64,000 nt of DNA from contig CALCQO010000045.1 of NCBI GenBank assembly GCA_937894675.1, forward strand, positions 1 to 64,000. The letters are read 5' to 3'. Source of the DNA: an uncultured Clostridia bacterium (GTDB taxonomy: Bacteria; Bacillota; Clostridia; Christensenellales; Aristaeellaceae). The position numbers and the translations under genes were made by a program. The notes under the pieces are model-generated. The model made no database searches. It was not told where the DNA came from and saw only the letters and a list, made by a program, of their open reading frames with translations. Below are positions 1 through 8,273 of the stretch, piece by piece (positions within the stretch are counted from its first letter, which is position 1; the number at the start of each line of letters is the position of its first letter).

Positions 1-80
1 TAGAAAAAGATAAAGTCCTCCTCGGCTGGCCGGACGGCATTGCGTCATGGCTTCCAATTGATGGCGTTAGAAAAATATAA
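1..80 (+). CDS. 3' end of an unidentified gene (partial)
   Basis: The third frame is open from the left window edge to a TAA at 78-80 and encodes the last 25 residues of a protein, ending LPIDGVRKI. A strong intrinsic terminator pointing the same way follows within ten bases, which supports this being a true gene end. The fragment is too short to recognise. The codon use is AT-rich like the next three genes, so it probably belongs to the same transferred segment. Confidence 0.45.
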   Translation, partial: EKDKVLLGWPDGIASWLPIDGVRKI

Positions 81-85
81 AGCTT

Positions 86-128
86 GCCCCACGGTCTATG
101 TTGAACATAGGTCGTGGGGGCTTTTTTT
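86..128 (+). terminator. Intrinsic terminator
   Basis: The arms CCCCACG (87-93) and CGTGGGG (113-119) extend inward through CTATGTT/AACATAG. Seven T follow at 122-128. It closes the partial gene at the left edge and faces the convergent membrane protein gene. Confidence 0.8.
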
Positions 129-144
129 GAATCATTTAATGAAT

Positions 145-516
145 TCATACAAAATCACCAATATATGCTTGCCAGAAAATCAGGATGTTAATTCCAAGGC
201 TTAAAATGATGAGAAAGGCATCATACCATGACTTATAGCTGGGAACCCCAATAACATTTATGAGAAATAAGAGGAGAGTTACGACTAAATTAAGCCAGCG
301 CAACAAGTTTCCGCTGAGAAGCAGATTTAATATGATCATTAATATAGGGACAAACATAAAGACGGCAATTCCCAAATACATTAGCTGGCTTGCACTTTGA
401 TCGAAAAGCTCTCCGGGTTTCACGTCTCCACTGTATACTCGTAGCACATCTCCCAATAGATAGGTGAACATTAAAGCCACCCAGAGACCTGATAATATTA
501 TTTTTGTTCGCTCCAT
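145..516 (-). CDS. Small four-helix membrane protein (DUF6326-like)
   Basis: A 123-residue protein with four hydrophobic segments at roughly 5-24, 44-66, 70-90 and 97-118 and no soluble domain. The N-terminal pattern (K-I-x-L-S-x-L-W, then Y-L-x-x-D-V) resembles the DUF6326 family of small inner-membrane proteins, but that match is from memory. Its start codon lies inside the end of the oxidoreductase gene (19-base overlap) and its GGAGGTGG ribosome site is in that gene, so the two are translationally coupled. Function is unknown. It is AT-rich like its neighbours and likely the third gene of a TetR-controlled operon. Confidence 0.7.
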   Translation of the reverse strand: MERTKIILSGLWVALMFTYLLGDVLRVYSGDVKPGELFDQSASQLMYLGIAVFMFVPILMIILNLLLSGNLLRWLNLVVTLLLFLINVIGVPSYKSWYDAFLIILSLGINILIFWQAYIGDFV

Positions 517-1463
517 CTTTCCACCTCCTCGTCACTTATGCTAATGACAACAGCGCCTGACTTGTGACCTTTTTCGACATAGGTATGAGCTTCCGGGATT
601 TTGTCGAAACTAAAAACACAATCAATTAAAGGACTGATTTTTTCTAGCTTGAGCCATTCGCTTAATTGTTGTAAATACTCATTCTTTTCTGCCGTCAAGC
701 TTTTGGTGCTGGCAATTCTTCCACCCTTAGAGAGGAGCGGTAAAAGTTCGGCCTTCTTATATTTTCCGGTACTATCAAAAATTAGATCATAACTTAGTCC
801 GGCAGAAGCCAGGCTTTGACTTTGGTAATCGATGACTTGATTTGCTCCAAGCTTTTTAGCAGTCTTTAGTTTACCCTTGCTACATACGGCAGTAACGGAA
901 GCACCATAGATTTGAGTAATTTGCAGGGCGAAACTCCCCACGCTTCCACAGGCTCCAATCACCATGACCTGTTTAGCGCCTTCAATGTTTCCCTTGAATA
1001 GAAGGTCTAAGGCGGCCATTGCACCAATAGACGTAGCAGCAGCCTTTGCAAAAGAAATGTTTTTCGGAATTTTTGCCAAAACACAGGATTTCTTTTCTTG
1101 CGGTACAGCAATAAACTCAGCATAGCTTCCTATTGTTAGACCACTGGTCGTGCCATATACTCTGTCGCCCGCCTGAAAGTTTTTCACTTCATCACCGCAA
1201 GCTACAACTGTCCCCGCAAATTCATGCCCAAGAACTTGCTTCTTTGGTCTAAAAAGACCCAATACCAATCTTCCCGGAATATAATATAGGGGAGGAAAAT
1301 CAGAAGATCGCATCCGAACATCCCCCGAGGTAACGGTTGTTGATGCAATTTTTATCAGTAGTTCTTTAGGATCAGGAGTGGGGATAGGCAATTCGCTCAT
1401 ACGGAGAACCGATGGGGGACCGTATTCGTCGTATTTTACGACTTTCATCATTTTTTCAGTCAT
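498..1463 (-). CDS. NAD(P)-dependent quinone/alcohol oxidoreductase, MDR family
   Basis: A medium-chain dehydrogenase/reductase of about 321 residues. It has an N-terminal GroES-like domain (GHEFAGTVVACGDEVKNF, then GDRVYG) and a Rossmann domain with VIGACGSVGSFALQ as the nucleotide loop. The classical catalytic zinc ligands are largely absent, so it resembles the zinc-independent quinone oxidoreductase branch. I chose the ATG at 1463 because an AAGGAG lies nine bases upstream; an upstream ATG at 1481 is possible. The start overlaps the tetR stop by eight bases. Gene order suggests TetR controls it, perhaps in response to an electrophile or drug, but the substrate cannot be read from sequence. 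Confidence 0.85.
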   Translation of the reverse strand: MTEKMMKVVKYDEYGPPSVLRMSELPIPTPDPKELLIKIASTTVTSGDVRMRSSDFPPLYYIPGRLVLGLFRPKKQVLGHEFAGTVVACGDEVKNFQAGDRVYGTTSGLTIGSYAEFIAVPQEKKSCVLAKIPKNISFAKAAATSIGAMAALDLLFKGNIEGAKQVMVIGACGSVGSFALQITQIYGASVTAVCSKGKLKTAKKLGANQVIDYQSQSLASAGLSYDLIFDSTGKYKKAELLPLLSKGGRIASTKSLTAEKNEYLQQLSEWLKLEKISPLIDCVFSFDKIPEAHTYVEKGHKSGAVVISISDEEVERWSEQK

Positions 1464-2103
1464 TACTCTTTTCTCCTTCATTGTTTAGCTTCATTTCCAG
1501 ACCTTTCAGAATGGTCTGAATACCAAAGGTAAAGTTTTGTTTTCCGTCGTAGTCTCCCTGCAAGAGCAGCAAGCTCAATTGATGCATAACGGGATAATCT
1601 TTTTTGGATAAATCCGGGAGCATTTGCTCTGTTGTGTGTACGTAGTCTTCTGTTTGAATGGGGAATTGCAATTCAATCAAAGTATAGCCATAAATATAGC
1701 TATCAAAATAATTTAATATTCGATCCGACTCAGGGAGCGAAAATCCGGCATGGTAAAGGCATGCAAGTGAATGGTCGATATAGCGAAGCATAGAAGGACC
1801 ATTGTTAATTCTGCTCAGCAAAGGCAGAAGTGACCAAGCATTGTCTAAAAACACATTATGAGCTGACCCAGCTCGCTTGAGCATTTCTCCTTGCCAGTTT
1901 TCGTTTTCTTGAGGCAAGCGGATTTGTGAAATGACATCATCAAGCAGGAGATCAATTAAATGGTCTTTGTTTTTAATGTGGTTATAGAGAGACATGGCTT
2001 TTATATTAAGTTTTGCTGCCAGCCTGCGCATGGAAAGTTTCTCTAAACCGTCTAAGCAAACCATTTCCTTCGCCGTTTGTACAATCAAACTCTTGGACAA
2101 CAA
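1456..2103 (-). CDS. TetR-family transcriptional repressor
   Basis: A 215-residue repressor. The N-terminal helix-turn-helix spans about residues 22-47 (LSMRRLAAKLNIKAMSLYNH), followed by a C-terminal domain of the TetR_C (tetracycline-repressor-like) type. Translation starts at a TTG at 2103, with ACCTCC (GGAGGT on this strand) seven bases upstream. The promoter and ribosome site are covered by a perfect 33-bp inverted repeat, so autoregulation is very likely. It is the first gene of a three-gene operon with the oxidoreductase and the small membrane protein, and the inducer is probably a substrate of that oxidoreductase. Confidence 0.88.
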   Translation of the reverse strand: MLSKSLIVQTAKEMVCLDGLEKLSMRRLAAKLNIKAMSLYNHIKNKDHLIDLLLDDVISQIRLPQENENWQGEMLKRAGSAHNVFLDNAWSLLPLLSRINNGPSMLRYIDHSLACLYHAGFSLPESDRILNYFDSYIYGYTLIELQFPIQTEDYVHTTEQMLPDLSKKDYPVMHQLSLLLLQGDYDGKQNFTFGIQTILKGLEMKLNNEGEKSND

Positions 2104-2114
2104 TTAAAACACCT

Positions 2115-2147
2115 CCGTGATAGACTTACAGTGTAAGTCTATCACGG
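2115..2147. promoter_or_regulatory. TetR operator (33-bp perfect inverted repeat)
   Basis: Two 16-base arms, 2115-2130 (ending GACTTACA) and 2132-2147 (starting TGTAAGTC), are exact reverse complements around a single central G. It overlaps the -10 box and the ribosome site of the TetR gene, as expected of an autorepressor operator. Confidence 0.85.
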
Positions 2148-2164
2148 AATCTGTCAGATATCAA
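2136..2164 (-). promoter_or_regulatory. Promoter of the tetR operon
   Basis: On the minus strand, TTGATA (2164-2159) and TAGACT (2141-2136) are separated by 17 bases. The -10 box lies inside the operator, so bound repressor would block RNA polymerase. Confidence 0.6.
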
Positions 2165-2872
2165 ACTTTTTTGTGCTTGCTGCGAAAATACGCAATTGAA
2201 GCAAGTAATGAGTTGTAACCTTTTAACGATTGCGATACTTTTTAACGATTCTCCTTCCAACTTGCGGAAGGGGGTGCAAAGTCTAAAATCTAAACCGTAT
2301 AATTAACCCAAACAAGTGAAGATTCGCTTTGATTTTGAAGCGTTTGATGAGCGATAATCTGCTGAAACTACTTGAAATCACGGACTTTTAGCCATTTCAA
2401 AGCTTATGAAAAATTGTATCAAAATGAGTAAGAACATAGATCCGGCTTGCGGCACGAGCGGCTTTTTGGTGGCAGCAGGCGAATATCTGAAAGATAATTT
2501 CTTGGAAGAGATCTTTTACAACAAAGAAGCCAAAGCGCATTATGATAGGGAAATTCCATGTACCGCATTTTCGAACCTTCTTGAATAACCTGTTTCTATT
2601 CACAGATGCAGGAGCACATGGTACAATGGCACTAGAAATGCACCAAGGTTAAAACTCATCCTTGATAGCATTTTGATAACACTAGATCAGCGAACACCGT
2701 GGAGATTGGATAACTGGTATCAAACAAAATCAAAAGGCGCTATAACCTCTAAACAATAAAGTTTAAGTCAGGCTTAAAGTTTGCGAGTGGGAATAATGAC
2801 CAAGGCCAAAAGGTATGCAAGAGAGATAATATCAAGCGGTTGATCCAGAATCAAAATTGGATTAAACCAATT
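2165..2872. other. AT-rich non-coding stretch with gene remnants
   Basis: No intact gene is visible over about 700 bases. Short open pieces broken by stops occur throughout, for example a 14-codon piece starting M-S-D-N-L-L-K-L-L at about 2348, and the methylase remnant listed separately. Composition is AT-rich, unlike the DNA after 2.9 kb. I see no transposase, no terminal repeats and no tRNA. It reads as a decayed junction between transferred DNA and the host chromosome. Confidence 0.5.
2406..2588 (+). pseudogene. Remnant of a type I restriction-modification methylase (HsdM)
   Basis: The 60-codon reading frame contains DPACGTSGFLVAAGEYLK, which is the S-adenosylmethionine-binding motif I of HsdM-type N6-adenine methylases (family pattern D-P-A-C-G-T-x-G-F-L). 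It is followed by a stretch resembling the next HsdM segment (E-A-x-x-H-Y). The similarity is lost after about 50 codons, and there is neither an N-terminal domain nor the NPPF catalytic motif. HsdM proteins are about 500 residues, so this is a small internal fragment and cannot be an active enzyme. No hsdR or hsdS is present nearby. Confidence 0.75.
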
Positions 2873-2908
2873 GAGGGGGCATTTATGGGAATGCCCTCTT
2901 TTTCTTTG
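2873..2908 (+). terminator. Intrinsic terminator
   Basis: Arms GGGCATT (2877-2883) and AATGCCC (2890-2896) with a six-base loop, followed by CTCTTTTTCTTT. It probably closed a gene that has since decayed, and it insulates the promoter of the next operon. Confidence 0.7.
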
Positions 2909-2919
2909 TTAACAGAATT

Positions 2920-2948
2920 TTGACAGGACACCAATCCCTTGCTATAAT
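2920..2948 (+). promoter_or_regulatory. Consensus promoter of the pantothenate operon
   Basis: TTGACA (2920-2925) and TATAAT (2943-2948), both perfect, are separated by 17 bases. The start site should fall near 2955, giving a leader of about 75 bases. That leader contains a short imperfect hairpin at 2957-2975 but no riboswitch I recognise. Confidence 0.88.
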
Positions 2949-3031
2949 TTTCATTGCCGATACCCATGGGGTCGGACTTGCATCCTACTGTATATCGTCA
3001 GGTATCCGCGGAACTTGAACGGAGGTAAAGA

Positions 3032-3628
3032 ATGAGAAACAAACAAATCAAACGCGTAACGGCAACGGCTTTCTTCATTGCCCTGGTCGCCTTGCTGGGT
3101 CTTACTCCCTTGGGGCTGATACCCCTTGGGTTTATCAACATCACCATCCTGTGCATACCGGTCATCACCGGTACCTTGCTCATGGGGCTGCCAACGGGCC
3201 TGCTGCTGGGGTTCGCCTTTGGCACCGTCAGCATGATGAGCATGCTGGGCATGTCCATGACGCCGCCCAGCTTGCTGGCGGGCACCCTGCTGGGAGCATC
3301 CCCGGTATCCGCCATTGTGATGTGCTATGCCCCCAGGCTCCTTGTGCCGGTGGTCGCGCATCTCGTGTATACGAAACTACTGCCTGGTAAAGCGGCCCCT
3401 GCCATCGCGGCTGCCGCTGCATCGCTGACCAATACCGTGCTGTACCTGGGGCTCATGTGGGCATTCTATACGATGGCTGGCCTGGACACCGGGCGCGTGG
3501 TCGCCATCATCCTGGGCACAGGCCTGATTGGCGGCGGCGCGGAAGCCGTGGCGGCAGCCCTGCTGGTACCGCCCATTGTGGCAGCCGTTCGCAAAGCAAA
3601 CTTATTCCCTAAAGGAGAAACGATATGA
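3032..3628 (+). CDS. panT: ECF transporter S component, probable pantothenate uptake
   Basis: A 198-residue, very hydrophobic protein with about six membrane segments, the size and layout of energy-coupling-factor S components. It starts with a short positively charged N-terminus (MRNKQIKR), and an AGGAGG-like site (GGAGGT) precedes the ATG. Its stop overlaps the start of coaX (ATGA), so the two proteins are made together. S components capture a vitamin and use a shared EcfA-A'-T energising module encoded elsewhere. Pantothenate as substrate is inferred from the coupling to pantothenate kinase, and another vitamin cannot be excluded. Confidence 0.8.
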   Translation: MRNKQIKRVTATAFFIALVALLGLTPLGLIPLGFINITILCIPVITGTLLMGLPTGLLLGFAFGTVSMMSMLGMSMTPPSLLAGTLLGASPVSAIVMCYAPRLLVPVVAHLVYTKLLPGKAAPAIAAAAASLTNTVLYLGLMWAFYTMAGLDTGRVVAIILGTGLIGGGAEAVAAALLVPPIVAAVRKANLFPKGETI

Positions 3629-4404
3629 TCCTCGTGATGGACATCGGCAATACCAATATCAAAACAGGCCTGTTCAACGGCAACCAGATGACCCAGTACT
3701 GGCGTATTTCCACCAACAGGCAGTACACCAGTGATGAATACGGCATCACCCTGGAGGATATGTTCCACCACAGCCAGGTGGATATGTCCGTGGTCAGCGG
3801 CATCATCATTTCCTCAGTGGTGCCGACAGTGAATTATACCATCGACCATATGTGCCGGGACTTCTTTGATATGGAGCCGGTGTTTGTCAACCCTGGCATC
3901 AAGACAGGCATCAACATCAAGTATGAAAACCCCAGGGAACTGGGCAGCGACCGCATCTGCAACGCGGTGGCGGCATACACCAATTACGGCGGCCCCTGCA
4001 TCTTTATCGATTTTGGCACCGCCACCTCCTTTGGGGTGGTGGATAAGGACGGCTCCTTTCAGGGCGGCTGCATCTGCCCGGGCATCCGCATCGCTAGCGA
4101 GGCGCTGGTAACGGGCACGGCCAAACTGCCACACTTTGAGCTGGTGAAGCCTCCCCAGGTGATAGGTCGCAATACCATCGCCAACCTGCAGTCGGGCATG
4201 ATTTACGGCTATGTTGGCCAGGTAGAGTACATCATCGAGCGCATCAAGGAAGAGATGGGAGAAAAGAACATGAAGGTGGTAGCCACCGGCGGCTTTGCTC
4301 ATCTGATCGCGACGGAAACCAAGGTCATCGACCATATTGACGGCATGCTGACCCTGAAAGGCCTGCGCCTGATATATGAAAAGAACTATCCGACAGTTTC
4401 ATAA
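3625..4404 (+). CDS. coaX: Type III pantothenate kinase
   Basis: Catalyses ATP-dependent phosphorylation of pantothenate, the first committed step of coenzyme A synthesis. The 259-residue length is typical. Visible signatures are the N-terminal phosphate loop D-I-G-N-T-N (6-11) of the ASKHA fold, G-S-D-R (107-110) with the catalytic aspartate at 109, and the second phosphate motif D-F-G-T-A-T (129-134). Type III enzymes are not feedback-inhibited by CoA and need a monovalent cation (family knowledge). Coupling to the upstream S component suggests salvage of external pantothenate. A bidirectional terminator follows. Confidence 0.97.
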   Translation: MILVMDIGNTNIKTGLFNGNQMTQYWRISTNRQYTSDEYGITLEDMFHHSQVDMSVVSGIIISSVVPTVNYTIDHMCRDFFDMEPVFVNPGIKTGINIKYENPRELGSDRICNAVAAYTNYGGPCIFIDFGTATSFGVVDKDGSFQGGCICPGIRIASEALVTGTAKLPHFELVKPPQVIGRNTIANLQSGMIYGYVGQVEYIIERIKEEMGEKNMKVVATGGFAHLIATETKVIDHIDGMLTLKGLRLIYEKNYPTVS

Positions 4405-4420
4405 TAGTCTTGAAAACAAA

Positions 4421-4455
4421 AACCGGCTTCCATTGAGGGAGCCGGTTTTCTTTTT
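4421..4455. terminator. Bidirectional terminator between coaX and dusB
   Basis: Arms AACCGGCT (4421-4428) and AGCCGGTT (4440-4447) with an 11-base loop. A T-rich run follows on the plus strand and an A-rich run precedes it, so it works in both directions for the convergent genes. Confidence 0.88.
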
Positions 4456-4459
4456 CCAA

Positions 4460-5410
4460 TTATTCCTGCGCCTCGCAGAAGGATTGCAGAATATCCTCCA
4501 CCTGGGACATGGTTTCCGCGTGGTTGATGGCGGTGCGCGCTTTGGCTGCGCCCCGCATACCCTTGAGATACCAGGCGAAATGCTTGCGCATCTCCACCAC
4601 GGCGTGCTTTTCACCCTTCCAGTCCACCATCATCCTGCCATGCTCCAGTGCCAGCGCCACCACTTCCTGCGGGGTAGGCGGAGGAATACCGCTGCCATCC
4701 ATCGCCTGTTTGATTTGGCCAAACAGCCAGGGGTTGCCCAGAGCGCCGCGGCCGATGAGGATGCCGTCGCACCCTGTCGCCTTCAGTATATCCAGCCCAT
4801 CCTGGGCGGAAAACACATCGCCATTGGCGTATACCGGGATGGCCACCGCCTGTTTGACCTGGGCAATGGCCTGCCAATCCGCCTTGCCCATGTACTGCTG
4901 CATGCGGGTTCGGCCATGGACGGACACGCCGTTCAGCCCCTCCTCCTGGGCCATGATCGCGAAGGTATCCGCCGTAAAACTGTCCCATCCAAGGCGCAGC
5001 TTCACTGTGACGGGGCAGGATACTGCCTGGCGCACCGCGCGCATCAACTCCCGGGCAAGATCCGGCTCCTTCATCAGGGCGCTGCCGCTGCCCCCGCCCG
5101 TTACCTTGTGGGCAGGGCAGCCCATATTGATGTCGATGCCGGCGAAACACCCCATGTCCGCAAGCCGCTTGGCTGCTTCGGAGAGATACTCCGGCACAGT
5201 GCCGAAAACCTGGGCGACTACTTTCCCCTCCCCCGGCCATACCTGAGTTAAAAACCGGTAGGCGTTCAGGTTGGGCGGCGCCTGCAGCATGCCCTGGGCG
5301 CTGATCATTTCCGTATAGGTGATATCCGCCCCCTGGCGCGCGCACAGCAGGCGGAAGGGGGCGTCGGTAACCCCCGCCATGGGGGCTAAAGCAAGCAAAG
5401 GTTTTGTCAT
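4460..5410 (-). CDS. dusB: tRNA-dihydrouridine synthase
   Basis: An FMN-dependent enzyme that reduces uridine in the D-loop of tRNA. The mature reading is 316 residues from the ATG at 5410, whose N-terminus (L-A-P-M-A-G-V-T-D, residues 8-16) is the Dus signature for FMN binding. The catalytic cysteine is C98 in N-M-G-C-P-A, followed by the glycine-rich K-V-T-G-G-G-S-G segment. A longer in-frame ORF to 5458 exists, but the upstream part is not conserved and lies in the previous gene. The start overlaps the stop of the 176-residue gene upstream (TGATG), implying one transcript. Assignment to the DusB subgroup is the usual one for Firmicutes. Confidence 0.95.
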   Translation of the reverse strand: MTKPLLALAPMAGVTDAPFRLLCARQGADITYTEMISAQGMLQAPPNLNAYRFLTQVWPGEGKVVAQVFGTVPEYLSEAAKRLADMGCFAGIDINMGCPAHKVTGGGSGSALMKEPDLARELMRAVRQAVSCPVTVKLRLGWDSFTADTFAIMAQEEGLNGVSVHGRTRMQQYMGKADWQAIAQVKQAVAIPVYANGDVFSAQDGLDILKATGCDGILIGRGALGNPWLFGQIKQAMDGSGIPPPTPQEVVALALEHGRMMVDWKGEKHAVVEMRKHFAWYLKGMRGAAKARTAINHAETMSQVEDILQSFCEAQE

Positions 5411-5940
5411 CAGGGCGTATCCAGCGCGGCCACAAGGGTCATGTTCTTGATGCGCCACCTGCCGTTTTCCCGGGAAAGGATGACATCATAGCGGCCGGAC
5501 TGCCACCGGGGCACCGCCCACTGATCCTCCGGCAATGTCGTGCGGTAGCTGGACAGGATGCGGCCGTCAATGCCGGGCACCCTTTCCACCACCGTCGCCC
5601 GGGCTGTATCCTCCCACGGCCAGGACCACATCCACTCCATGCTTAAGCGGTGGTCAAGACCGGTAATCTGGTAGCGGCTGTAGGGGTTGGTGCCGTTGCG
5701 GGTGGTCTGCAGGGCGGCGTCCCGGCTTAAGTAGGTGGGGGAAAAATAGTTTTCCAGGCTCTCCTCCCCTTCCCCCATCATCACCACCTGGGCGCGGCGC
5801 GCCATGCCGTCCTTGAGGATGATCTGAATGTTGGACGCGTTCATGGAGAAATAGAAGGCAATGGTCATCAAGCCCAAAACGCCTGTGATAATCATCAGGC
5901 GGGTGGCGATATACCAAATCAAACGGCGTAAATATTTCAT
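5410..5940 (-). CDS. Membrane-anchored protein of unknown function
   Basis: A 176-residue protein with one N-terminal membrane helix (about 8-32) preceded by positive charges. This leaves an outside domain of about 140 residues rich in tryptophan and arginine. The C-terminal pattern (W-x-S-G-R-Y-D-V-I-L-S-x-E-N-G-R-W-R-I) looks like the last strands of an NTF2/SnoaL-like cone fold, as in small exported proteins, but I cannot name a family. It lies seven bases after pyrH and is coupled to dusB by overlapping stop and start. There is no sequence hint of a catalytic site. Confidence 0.75.
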   Translation of the reverse strand: MKYLRRLIWYIATRLMIITGVLGLMTIAFYFSMNASNIQIILKDGMARRAQVVMMGEGEESLENYFSPTYLSRDAALQTTRNGTNPYSRYQITGLDHRLSMEWMWSWPWEDTARATVVERVPGIDGRILSSYRTTLPEDQWAVPRWQSGRYDVILSRENGRWRIKNMTLVAALDTP

Positions 5941-5947
5941 GAAACTC

Positions 5948-6652
5948 TCAAGGGTGCAGCACGGTACCCATGTCGTCGCCCTGCAGCACCTTCAGGATGT
6001 TTTCCGGCTCGGACAGGGCGAATACCCGCACCTGCTTCAGCTGTTTCTCTGCGCACATGGCAAAGGCGGACATATCCATCACCTTCAGGTTCTGCTTGAT
6101 GGCGTCGCTGTAGGAGATGCTGCGGATGAGGGTAGCGCTGGGGTCCACCGCGGGGTCTGCGGTATAGACGCCGTCGATGCTTTTGGCCAGCAGCAGGGTA
6201 TCCGCCTCCACCTCGATGGCGCGCAGCACCACGGCGGTATCGGTGGTAAAGAAGGGGCTGCCCAGGCCGCCGGCAAAAAACACAATCTCTCCCTTAGAAA
6301 GGGCTTTGCGCGCCTTATCCGCCCGAAACACATCGCACACGCTGGGCATAGGAATGGCGCTCATCACCCGGGCATTGCCGCCCTGGCGGATGACCGCGTC
6401 CTTCATGCACAGACAGTTGAGCACCGTGGCCAGCATGCCCATCTGGTCGGCGGTTACCGCGTCCATGCCGGAAGCCAGCCCCTTGCGGCCGCGCCAGATG
6501 TTGCCGCCGCCGATGACCACCGCCAGTTCGAACCCCTGGGCAGCCACCTTGCACAGTTGGCCAGCGACCCGGTCGATCATGCCGTGGTCGTACAGCCAGC
6601 CGCCGCTTCCCAGCGCTTCGCCGCTGAGTTTGAGCATTACACGCTTTGCCAT
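5948..6652 (-). CDS. pyrH: UMP kinase
   Basis: Phosphorylates UMP to UDP for RNA and nucleotide-sugar synthesis; bacterial PyrH is a hexamer of the amino-acid kinase fold. The protein has 234 residues from the ATG at 6652, which has a strong AAAGGAGG site; the ORF extends upstream to 6694, but that part includes the intergenic hairpin. Signatures are L-K-L-S-G-E-A-L at residues 7-14, V-I-G-G-G-N-I-W-R-G for UMP binding, and the T-D-T-A-V-V-L-R-A segment. The neighbourhood tsf-pyrH is classical, but frr, normally next, is replaced here by the unknown membrane protein. Confidence 0.97.
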   Translation of the reverse strand: MAKRVMLKLSGEALGSGGWLYDHGMIDRVAGQLCKVAAQGFELAVVIGGGNIWRGRKGLASGMDAVTADQMGMLATVLNCLCMKDAVIRQGGNARVMSAIPMPSVCDVFRADKARKALSKGEIVFFAGGLGSPFFTTDTAVVLRAIEVEADTLLLAKSIDGVYTADPAVDPSATLIRSISYSDAIKQNLKVMDMSAFAMCAEKQLKQVRVFALSEPENILKVLQGDDMGTVLHP

Positions 6653-6670
6653 AGTGCCTCCTTTGTTTGG

Positions 6671-6701
6671 AAAAAGGGTGTACTCATCGCACACCCTTTT
6701 T
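6671..6701. terminator. Terminator or attenuator between tsf and pyrH
   Basis: Perfect arms AAAAAGGGTGT (6671-6681) and ACACCCTTTTT (6691-6701) with a nine-base loop. Read leftward it ends in five T, 24 bases after the tsf stop and just before the pyrH ribosome site. It probably lowers read-through from rpsB-tsf into pyrH. Confidence 0.75.
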
Positions 6702-6724
6702 GTATCATTGTTTGGTTGTACCCG

Positions 6725-7378
6725 TCAAGCCTTCTTGGTCATCTCGCTGATTTCAGCGGCCAGGTCGGAGACCTTCTTTTCGATGCCTTCGCCGCGCTCG
6801 TAGCGGGTGAAGCGGCGGACGCTGATTTTTTCACCGCTGGCCAGGGTGGCTTCGTTCAGCAGCGCCTGGACATTGATGTCGGGGTTCTTGACGAAGGGCT
6901 GCTCCAGCAGGCAGACTTCCTTGTAGTACTTCTCGATGCGGCCTTCCACCATGCGGTCGACAATCTTCTCCGGCTTGCCTTCGTTGAGGGCCTGGACGCG
7001 CAGAATCTCGCGCTCTTTCTCCAGGTTCTCCTGGGGGACATCCTCCTTGGAGACAAACAGGGGGTTGCTGGCCGCGATCTGCAGGGCAATATCGTGGCAC
7101 AGGTTCTTGAAGGTGTCGGTCTTGGCGACGAAGTCGGTTTCGCAGTTGACTTCGACCAGTACGCCAATCTTGCCGCCCATGTGGATATAGCTGTCCACCA
7201 TGCCTTCGGAGGCAACGCGGCCGGATTTTTTATTGGAAGCAGCTAAGCCCTTTTCACGCAGGTACTCTACTGCCTTTTCCATATCGCCATTGCTTTCCAC
7301 GAGAGCCTTTTTGCAGTCCATCATACCGGCCTGGGTGCGCTCGCGCAGCTCTTTTACCATTGCTGTTGTTACTTCCAC
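6725..7378 (-). CDS. tsf: Elongation factor Ts
   Basis: Nucleotide exchange factor that regenerates EF-Tu-GTP during translation in the cytoplasm. It has 217 residues, the short form common in Firmicutes. Visible are the N-terminal UBA-like domain ([16 protein letters not shown], residues 11-26) and the T-D-F-V motif (81-84) that contacts EF-Tu. I place the start at the GTG at 7378 because AGGAGG lies nine bases upstream; the next in-frame ATG is at 7360. It follows rpsB in the usual order, 33 bases downstream. Confidence 0.97.
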   Translation of the reverse strand: MEVTTAMVKELRERTQAGMMDCKKALVESNGDMEKAVEYLREKGLAASNKKSGRVASEGMVDSYIHMGGKIGVLVEVNCETDFVAKTDTFKNLCHDIALQIAASNPLFVSKEDVPQENLEKEREILRVQALNEGKPEKIVDRMVEGRIEKYYKEVCLLEQPFVKNPDINVQALLNEATLASGEKISVRRFTRYERGEGIEKKVSDLAAEISEMTKKA

Positions 7379-7411
7379 AGTACTAATCCTCCTTAATCGG
7401 TTGGGGTATTG

Positions 7412-8137
<726 letters not shown>

Positions 8138-8237
8138 GGTGTGAATTCCTCCTTGTTTTTATCCTCCGCGGGGTTCTATTGGCCTGCCACCCTGTCGGGC
8201 ACAAGCAGCCGATCCGCCCGCGTGCGTTATCCGTTAA
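8138..8237 (-). promoter_or_regulatory. rpsB leader region, possible autogenous control
   Basis: About 95 bases of untranslated leader separate the predicted start site from rpsB. It is GC-rich with several self-complementary pieces such as CCCGACAGGGTGGCAGG. S2 leaders that bind the protein are known in Firmicutes, but I could not match this one to a consensus, so the call is tentative. Confidence 0.35.
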
Positions 8238-8266
8238 ATTATAGCATGAAGGGTCAACTTTGGCAA
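8238..8266 (-). promoter_or_regulatory. Promoter of rpsB-tsf
   Basis: On the minus strand, TTGCCA (8266-8261) and a perfect TATAAT (8243-8238) are separated by 17 bases. It lies directly after the mgtA stop codon. Confidence 0.75.
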
Positions 8267-8273
8267 CCGTTTT

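Noticed and set aside
2165..2872. Insertion sequence or integrase remnant in the AT-rich island
   Set aside because: No transposase motif, terminal inverted repeats or target duplication could be found.
2955..3031. Possible riboswitch in the pantothenate operon leader
   Set aside because: Only a short imperfect hairpin is seen, and no known aptamer pattern could be matched.
5861..7246. 461-codon open frame on the plus strand opposite pyrH and tsf
   Set aside because: It lies antisense to two universally conserved genes, its translation is histidine- and alanine-rich with no domain, and long shadow frames are expected in GC-rich DNA.
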